This document shows, piece by piece, positions 59,015 through 64,000 of a DNA stretch of 64,000 nt. Location: positions 310,001 through 374,000 of the forward strand of contig JAYQSP010000001.1 in assembly GCA_038146925.1 (NCBI GenBank). The letters are read 5' to 3'. The DNA is from UBA830 sp038146925 (GTDB lineage: Bacteria > Pseudomonadota > Alphaproteobacteria > MPNO01 > UBA830). Within the stretch, counting starts at the first letter, position 1. Each line of letters opens with the position of its first letter. Under the pieces are notes generated by a model that was not told where the DNA came from, made no database searches, and saw only the letters and a program-made list of their open reading frames with translations. Position numbers and translations under genes: made by a program.

Positions 59015-59575
59015 TTACAGGAAATAAAACGTGTCGCCGTAGACGCCCAGCGGCCAGTGGCCTGCCTGGAACAGGCGGAATTTGGCGGCGAACGGATGGG
59101 CGCCTGTTTGCCCGGCGGCAAGCGCCAGCGCCGCCTGATGCACGGCGATCGTGGCCGATCCCGCGGCGCTTTTGCCCAGCCCCGCATCGGCCAGCCCGGC
59201 CCGGGCAAGCGCGGTGGAAGCAACTCCCTGCAAGTGATCCGACGCTGCGTGTTCGATGTCGGCCAGCCGGCGCCCCACGGCCTCGCGCCCCAGCGATTGC
59301 ACGGCTTCGTCCATCAGTTCAGTCGCCAAGCGGTCTTCGCCATCCCACCACGCAGGCGTGAAATCCGTCCGGCGGATGATTTCGCCTGCCGCCTGCCAGC
59401 CGGCAGCGGCTGACATCTCCGTCGCGTCGATGTCGAGACCGCGCAGATAGGCCTCGGCGTCGCTGCGTTCGGCGGAATCCAGCGGCGTGGCCGCTGCCGC
59501 GAACCACGGCAGCGCGGTCAGGGATTTTTCGAACGCGGCGAGGTGTCTCAGCCGGTCGTCGGGGCCGTCAGGCAG
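59015..59575 (-). CDS. Unknown helical protein in the aromatic-CoA operon, probable CTG start
   Basis: The coding character continues upstream of the first ATG (59416) with an Ala/Leu/Asp-rich stretch (LPDGPDDRLRHLAAFEKSLT, LDSAERSDAEAYLRGLDIDA) up to a CTG at 59575, which overlaps the PaaA-like stop and has GGAG 7 bases before it. No ATG, GTG or TTG is available in that extension. The product would be 186 residues, mostly helical, with no recognised domain. It could be an accessory subunit of the oxygenase. A shorter 133-residue form from 59416 is the alternative. Confidence 0.55.
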   Translation of the reverse strand: MPDGPDDRLRHLAAFEKSLTALPWFAAAATPLDSAERSDAEAYLRGLDIDATEMSAAAGWQAAGEIIRRTDFTPAWWDGEDRLATELMDEAVQSLGREAVGRRLADIEHAASDHLQGVASTALARAGLADAGLGKSAAGSATIAVHQAALALAAGQTGAHPFAAKFRLFQAGHWPLGVYGDTFYFL

Positions 59576-60287
59576 TTTCCAGCTCCACGTCCGGCAGTTT
59601 CAGGCCGAATTTTCCCTCGATCAGGTCGCGGGTGCGGTTGATGTAATCGTCGCGCATGTCTTCGTTGGTGCGCATCTTGATGCCCCACTTGCGATAGATC
59701 TCGTTGTTGCGCGATCCCGGCCGGCCGAAAAACGCCGGCATCAGGGGGAAGACCTTGTTCACAGCTTCCTGCACGGCGTCGCCTTCGCCGGCTTCCAGCA
59801 GATCGGTGCAAAAATCCTCGCCGAACTGGGCGTGGAAGCGTTCCTCCGGCATCGTCATGCGCGCCAGGTTGCGCAGCGGGTGGAACGAACAGTGGATCAG
59901 ATCCTCGACCTGGATGATTTCCGCCAGGTCGCCGATCGCCTTGATCACGCAGAACTCGATCCACGATTCCATGTTGTAGTTCATGATGCTCAGCGGTTTC
60001 TTGTCGCTGGTCTGCGGGTTCAGATCGCTGTCGGGAATGCCGATCTGCACACCCAGCTCCGCGAACCGGACGTGATGGCCGTATTCCTCCATCACGACCC
60101 GGCAGGTGAGCCATTTCGCATAGGGCGTCGGCGCCAGCGCGATGGCCGGCTCGTCGTATACCTGCGACCCGTAAAGTTCGTTGATCGCATGGCTGATGAC
60201 GATCTTCTTGACGGCCGTCCGGTACTCTTCCGGTTGTTCGGCGAATTCCTCGGGGGTTTTGACTTCCGGGAAATTTTTATCCGACAT
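59568..60287 (-). CDS. PaaA/PaaC-like di-iron oxygenase subunit
   Basis: This 239-residue ferritin-like helical protein has iron-ligand motifs E-x2-H at E68 to H71 (VVMEEYGHHVRFAELGV) and E149 to H152 (MPEERFHAQFGEDF). This pattern is characteristic of the phenylacetyl-CoA epoxidase subunit A and BoxB-like group. The structural partner PaaC and the PaaB/PaaD subunits are not encoded nearby. The adjacent [2Fe-2S] reductase could supply electrons. The substrate is presumably an aromatic CoA ester. Confidence 0.83.
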   Translation of the reverse strand: MSDKNFPEVKTPEEFAEQPEEYRTAVKKIVISHAINELYGSQVYDEPAIALAPTPYAKWLTCRVVMEEYGHHVRFAELGVQIGIPDSDLNPQTSDKKPLSIMNYNMESWIEFCVIKAIGDLAEIIQVEDLIHCSFHPLRNLARMTMPEERFHAQFGEDFCTDLLEAGEGDAVQEAVNKVFPLMPAFFGRPGSRNNEIYRKWGIKMRTNEDMRDDYINRTRDLIEGKFGLKLPDVELETA

Positions 60288-60296
60288 CTCTACCTC

Positions 60297-61247
60297 CTAA
60301 ACAGCGGGGTCCGTATTGAACACTTCCAGGTCGGTCTGCAGATCGGCGAAATGTGCGCGGAACTGCGTGTTGACCACCTCCGTCAGGCCGTCCAGCGACC
60401 ATTCGGCATCCTCGGCGACGGCGGTTACCGCCGGCCGCGCCTGCGAAAACAGCATCGTTTCGCGTCCGCGTACGCCGAATATCTGACCGGTGACGTCCCC
60501 GGCGTCTTCCGAACACAGCCAGGCGACGAAATTCGCGACATGCGCCGGGTCGATCTTCAGCGCCCGTTCCTTGTACGCCGCCTGTTCGTCGTTCGCCGGC
60601 TGGATGATTTCGGTCACGCGGCTGCGCGCGAACGGCGCTACGGCGTTCGACGTCACACCGGTACGTGCCATGTCGAGCGCCGCAATCCGCATCAGCGACA
60701 CCAGCCCGCCCTTGGCGGCGGCATAGGGCGCCTGCCCGTAATTGCCGATAAAGCCGGCGGTCGAGACGAGATTGACCAGCCGTCCCCAGCTATAGGAATC
60801 GCCGCCGCCGCGCCCGTCCCGGGCCTGTTCGCGCATGACCGGCGTTGCCGCGGCGACCAGGTAGTAGGGGCCGGACAGATTGTTGCGGATCACCGCGTCC
60901 CAGTCGTTCGCAGTGCCCTTGAACACGAACGCGTCGCGCAGGATAGCGGCGTTGTTGACCACGATGTCGATGCCGCCGAATTTCTCGACCGCAAGCCCGA
61001 CCGCCTCGATCGCCGCGGCCTGAACGCCCATGTCTTCGGTATAGGCGACGGCGCTTTCGCCCAGCCCGTCGGCAAAGGCTTCCGCGACGGACGGATCGGG
61101 ATCGTTGCCCGCAATGTCGACGCCGCTGTCCGCCACGATCACCGACGCGCCTTCAGCGACCAGTTTTTCGCTGATCGCCGCGCCGATCCCGCGGGCGCCG
61201 CCGGTGACGATGGCGACGCGGCCCTGAAGGGCGGGATTGTCCGTCAT
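60297..61247 (-). CDS. SDR-family dehydrogenase, MFE2/HSD17B4-like
   Basis: This 316-residue SDR has TGGARGIG, NNAAILRDAF and YAAAKGG near Y-x3-K (GQAPYAAAKGG), with the long C-terminal stretch GQIFGVRGRETMLFSQARP typical of the (3R)-hydroxyacyl-CoA dehydrogenase part of MFE-2. A hydroxyacyl-CoA or dihydrodiol-CoA substrate is plausible. Its ATG overlaps the reductase stop (ATGA), and 9 bases separate it from the oxygenase gene. Confidence 0.88.
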   Translation of the reverse strand: MTDNPALQGRVAIVTGGARGIGAAISEKLVAEGASVIVADSGVDIAGNDPDPSVAEAFADGLGESAVAYTEDMGVQAAAIEAVGLAVEKFGGIDIVVNNAAILRDAFVFKGTANDWDAVIRNNLSGPYYLVAAATPVMREQARDGRGGGDSYSWGRLVNLVSTAGFIGNYGQAPYAAAKGGLVSLMRIAALDMARTGVTSNAVAPFARSRVTEIIQPANDEQAAYKERALKIDPAHVANFVAWLCSEDAGDVTGQIFGVRGRETMLFSQARPAVTAVAEDAEWSLDGLTEVVNTQFRAHFADLQTDLEVFNTDPAV

Positions 61248-62272
61248 TCCTGTTTCTCCAGTTCGTGCTTTTCGGCCTCGGTATAGAACGCATCGGCATG
61301 GATGTCTTCCGCGCGGGCACCGAGTTTTTTAAGTATATCCGTGGCAGCTTCCACCATTGGCGGCGGTCCCGCAAGATAGACCTTGGCGCCGTCGAGATCG
61401 TCGAAATCCGCTGCGACCGCTTCATGCAGAAAGCCCGTGCGGCGGACGGAATCGCCCGCAGGCTCCGACAGCACCGGGACGAAATGCAGGTTCGGGTATT
61501 CCTGCGCCAGGGCCGTGAAACGGTCTTCGAAATACAGATCCCGTTCGTCGCGCACCCCGAAATAGAGATGAATATCCTGCGGCATGCCCGCCGCCAACGC
61601 CTGTTCGACGATCGATTTTATGGGCGCCAGGCCCGACCCGCCGGCCAGCGCGACGATGGGGCCGCGATGCGCATCGCGCAGCCAGGACGACCCGTACGGG
61701 CCTTCGACGCGGACCTCGTCGCCCCGCTGCAGCGCGTCGCCGACGAAATTGCTGACCGCGCCGTCCGGCACCCGGCGGATGTGGAATTCCAGCACCGGAT
61801 CGCCGGGCGTGTTCGCCATCGAATAATCGCGCGCCGGCTGGCCGACGAAAGTCAGCGACGCGTATTGTCCCGCCGTAAACTCGAACGGCCCCCCGGCGAC
61901 GATCTCCAGCCGCACGCGGCGGATATCGTGAGTGACGTCTTCGATTTCGGCGACGCGGCAGCGCATTTTACGCAGGGGATGGGCGATCACGTCGTCCTCG
62001 CCCAGCCAGGCGATTTCCGCGTCCTCCCACGGCACCGCGCGGCAGGCGAGGACCAGGCTGTCCGATCTTTCATCGTCCGACAGCGCGTATTCCGAATAGG
62101 GCGACATCTCCACGTCGCCCGAAATCAGCCGCGATTTGCAGGCGCCGCAATTCCCCGACCGGCAGCCATGCGGATACGGTACGCCCTGCGCCAGCGCCGC
62201 TTCCAGGATCGTCTGGCCGATCTCGACCGCGATCGGGGCGTCGTGCTGGCGGATGGTGACGGTGTAGGTCAT
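61244..62272 (-). CDS. Ferredoxin-NAD(P)H oxidoreductase with N-terminal [2Fe-2S] domain
   Basis: In this 342-residue protein residues 1-90 form a plant-type [2Fe-2S] domain with Cys37, Cys42, Cys45 and Cys77 (HGCRSGNCGACKSR and VLACRAV). An FAD-binding domain follows (PARDYSMANTP), then an NAD-binding domain (IVALAGGSGLAPIKSIVEQAL). It matches the reductase component of phenylacetyl-CoA epoxidase and ring-hydroxylating dioxygenase systems. It is the first gene of the operon and most likely donates electrons to the PaaA-like protein. Confidence 0.92.
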   Translation of the reverse strand: MTYTVTIRQHDAPIAVEIGQTILEAALAQGVPYPHGCRSGNCGACKSRLISGDVEMSPYSEYALSDDERSDSLVLACRAVPWEDAEIAWLGEDDVIAHPLRKMRCRVAEIEDVTHDIRRVRLEIVAGGPFEFTAGQYASLTFVGQPARDYSMANTPGDPVLEFHIRRVPDGAVSNFVGDALQRGDEVRVEGPYGSSWLRDAHRGPIVALAGGSGLAPIKSIVEQALAAGMPQDIHLYFGVRDERDLYFEDRFTALAQEYPNLHFVPVLSEPAGDSVRRTGFLHEAVAADFDDLDGAKVYLAGPPPMVEAATDILKKLGARAEDIHADAFYTEAEKHELEKQE

Positions 62273-62294
62273 CGGATGAAGTCCACAAAAACAT

Positions 62295-62411
62295 ATCCCC
62301 CCTCCCCCGCGGGGAGAGGGCTAGGGAGAGGGGGAAGGCCTCTCAGTTATAATTGTTGGCGGGACAGATCACCCTCTCCCTAACCCTCCTCCTCAAGGGG
62401 GAGGGGACTAG
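62295..62411. repeat. C/G-rich palindromic repeat between reductase and pyrE
   Basis: Segments CCCCCTCCCCCGCGGGGAG, GGGAGAGGGGGAAGG, CACCCTCTCCC and CCTCCTCCTCAAGGGGGAGG make a compound imperfect palindrome. It resembles the block at 32757-32841, with a longer central spacer. It lies between two minus-strand genes and could form a terminator-like RNA structure. Confidence 0.65.
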
Positions 62412-62417
62412 ATTTGA

Positions 62418-62966
62418 CTATTCCCCGAAATCGTCCTTGGTCAGCAGGGAAATCATCCGGATGCCCTGTTCCCTGAAATTGTCTTCCGCGCCCTGAAGCC
62501 GGTCGACGATGGTCACCACGATCGGCACCGTGCCGTTGCCTTCGCGTTTCACCGCCTCGATCGCCTGCATGGACGAGCCGCCGGTGGTGGTGACGTCCTC
62601 GACGATCAGCACCTTGCCGCCCTTGACCATGTTGCCTTCGACCTGTTTCTCGGTGCCGCGTTCCTTGACCTCCTTGCGGACCAGGAACCCGGGCAGGGGC
62701 CGGTCGGTGCCTGACGATGCCATGGCGACGGCAGCGACGATGGGCACGGCGCCGACCGCCATGCCGCCGACGCAGTCGAGATCTTCGCCGGCGACGGCTT
62801 CCAGGATCAGTTCCGCGGCCAGCCGCGCGCCTTCCGGGTCCATCACGGTCGGCTTCATGTCGAAATAGAATCCGCTGGACTGCCCCGACGCCAGCTTGAA
62901 ATCGCCCCCCCTGGAAAACGATTTGGCCGCGATGATGTCGCGCAGTTTTTTCTTCCGGTCGTCCAT
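62418..62966 (-). CDS. pyrE: Orotate phosphoribosyltransferase
   Basis: It converts orotate and PRPP to OMP in pyrimidine synthesis. The 182-residue protein has the PRPP loop VLIVEDVTTTGGSSMQAIEAV, FYFDMKPTVMDPEG and FLVRKEVKERGTEKQVEGN. The ATG at 62966 overlaps by one base the stop of the preceding molybdenum hydroxylase gene (TGATG); an upstream ATG would add 11 residues. Placing pyrE behind a molybdenum hydroxylase gene is unusual. Confidence 0.93.
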   Translation of the reverse strand: MDDRKKKLRDIIAAKSFSRGGDFKLASGQSSGFYFDMKPTVMDPEGARLAAELILEAVAGEDLDCVGGMAVGAVPIVAAVAMASSGTDRPLPGFLVRKEVKERGTEKQVEGNMVKGGKVLIVEDVTTTGGSSMQAIEAVKREGNGTVPIVVTIVDRLQGAEDNFREQGIRMISLLTKDDFGE

Positions 62967-64000
62967 CAGGCAGCTTTTCCCTGTTGTATGGCCTGCCACA
63001 CCCGCAGCGGGGTGGCAGGCATGTCGATATCCTTTACGCCGTATTCCGACAGCGCGTCGACGATGGCGTTTATTGCCGCCGCGATCGAACCCACCGTGCC
63101 GGATTCGCCGCCGCCCTTCACGCCAAGCGGGTTGGTCTGGCAGGCTTCCACGAAATCCGAGGTTTCGATCATCGGCAGATCGTCCGCCCGCGGCATGCAG
63201 TAATCGAGGAACGATCCAGCCAGGATCTGGCCGTCCGCGTCATACGTTACGTCCTCCATCAGCGCCTGGCCGATGCCCTGCGCGACGCCGCCATGCACCT
63301 GGCCGCCCAGCAGCAGCGGGTTGATGACCTCGCCGGAATCGTTGACCGCCACATGACGGACCAGTTCCACGAACCCGGTGTCGGGGTCGATTTCTACCTC
63401 CGAAAAATGCGTGCCGTTGGGCCAGTTGGGGCCGGTTTCCGGCGTCCAGGTGGCTTCCGCCTCCAGCCCCAGCCCCAGCTCGCCGGGCCAGCCCATCGGC
63501 ATGTAGGCCATCGGCGCCATGTCGCAGATATGGATGGATTTGTCGGTGCCGGCGACGGTCAGGTTGCCGTCGGCGAATTCGATGTCTTCCTCCGCCGCTT
63601 CCAGCACGTGCGCGGCGATCTTCTTCGCCTTCTCGATGATCTTGTCGGCCGCCAGCTTCAGCGCCGAGCCGCCGATGGTCATCGAGCGCGAGCCGTAGGT
63701 TCCGCGCCCGTAGGTGACCTTGTCGGAATCGCCCTGCACCAGGCGGATCTTCTCGAACGGCACGCCGAGCCAGCTATGGATCATCTGGGCATACACCGTC
63801 TGGTGGCCCTGGCCGTGGCTGTGCGTGCCGGCGACCACCGTCACCGCGCCGGTGTCGTCGAAGCGGATTTCCATCCGGTCGTTGAACGGCGAGGCGAAAT
63901 CGATGAACGAGCACGTGCCCAGCCCGCGCAGCTTGCCGCGCGCGGCGCTTTCGGCCTTGCGGGTCTCGAAGCCGGCGATGTCGGCGACCTCCGCCGCGTG
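62966..64000 (-). CDS. Molybdenum hydroxylase large subunit (CoxL/xanthine-dehydrogenase type), 5' end cut by window
   Basis: 345 codons of the molybdopterin-binding subunit are visible; the gene extends past the right edge. The motifs SHGQGHQTVYAQMIHSWLG, GTYGSRSMTIGG and VKGGGESGTVGSIAAAINAIVDAL (with the catalytic-type Glu in GGGES) are present. The active-site loop that separates CO dehydrogenase (AYRCSFR) from other hydroxylases lies outside the window, so the substrate cannot be stated. pyrE follows with a one-base overlap. Confidence 0.9.
   Translation of the reverse strand, partial: HAAEVADIAGFETRKAESAARGKLRGLGTCSFIDFASPFNDRMEIRFDDTGAVTVVAGTHSHGQGHQTVYAQMIHSWLGVPFEKIRLVQGDSDKVTYGRGTYGSRSMTIGGSALKLAADKIIEKAKKIAAHVLEAAEEDIEFADGNLTVAGTDKSIHICDMAPMAYMPMGWPGELGLGLEAEATWTPETGPNWPNGTHFSEVEIDPDTGFVELVRHVAVNDSGEVINPLLLGGQVHGGVAQGIGQALMEDVTYDADGQILAGSFLDYCMPRADDLPMIETSDFVEACQTNPLGVKGGGESGTVGSIAAAINAIVDALSEYGVKDIDMPATPLRVWQAIQQGKAA

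Noticed and set aside
59487..61286. Plus-strand frame of about 600 codons
   Set aside because: It is antisense to the PaaA-like and SDR genes, which have clear metal and nucleotide motifs.
1..64000. CRISPR arrays, rRNA genes, insertion sequences and transposases
   Set aside because: None seen: no regular 25-40 base direct-repeat/spacer pattern, no rRNA stretches, and no recognisable transposase or integrase protein.

Overview
The window looks like the chromosome of a GC-rich alphaproteobacterium, probably in or near the Rhodospirillales. The htpX/rsmB/DUF1674 neighbourhood, hemC-hemD-mitofilin-hemY order, TAXI-type TRAP transporter, retropepsin-like TIGR02281 protease and many CoA-ester enzymes all fit that group. 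Assignment below class level is inference from gene content only.

Layout. 1-15.4 kb is core: rsmB (cut by the left edge), htpX, an SDHAF4-like protein, acetyl-CoA synthetase, a Rieske protein, an EVE protein, gpsA, small oxygenase/hydrolase/cupin genes, a formylglycine-generating-enzyme-like protein, tsaD, and hemC-hemD::mitofilin-hemY. In hemY one base appears to be missing near the 3' end. 15.46-21.62 kb is a low-GC island inserted exactly in the anticodon loop of a tRNA-Thr(CGU) gene. The 5' half of the tRNA lies at the left end and the 3' half at the right end, and an intact tRNA-Thr(CGU) lies just inside the left end. The island carries an unknown protein, a frameshifted outer-membrane barrel, a truncated DNA methyltransferase followed by chained small reading frames, and an autotransporter. 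No recognisable integrase is present.

21.8-34.9 kb holds a PEP-CTERM-like von Willebrand protein, a PstS-like phosphate-binding protein with an upstream Pho box, a dienelactone hydrolase, a MetE-like protein, and an operon of CoA/ester enzymes that contains a dehydrogenase-ligase chimera. It also holds a thiolase, a GNAT gene behind a possible transcription attenuator, an ornithine cyclodeaminase-like gene and a MaoC/HTD2-like dehydratase. 35-43 kb holds a Sel1/PduO/aspartic-protease cluster, a MarR regulator, two AEC permeases, a rhomboid protease, an SDR and a GMC oxidoreductase. 43-51 kb is two minus-strand catabolic/transport operons: ubiD-cupin-permease-permease, and TAXI receptor-TRAP permease-cupin-cupin.

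51.7-58 kb has a MarR/LLM-oxidoreductase pair, two nucleotide-sugar epimerases, a decayed glycan gene and gentisate 1,2-dioxygenase. 58.0-62.3 kb is a tight operon (2Fe-2S reductase, SDR, PaaA-like di-iron oxygenase, unknown helical protein, thioesterase, MarR). Beside the gentisate dioxygenase it suggests an aromatic acyl-CoA to gentisate pathway. The right edge has pyrE and a truncated molybdenum hydroxylase large subunit. Several dispersed palindromic repeats sit between genes.
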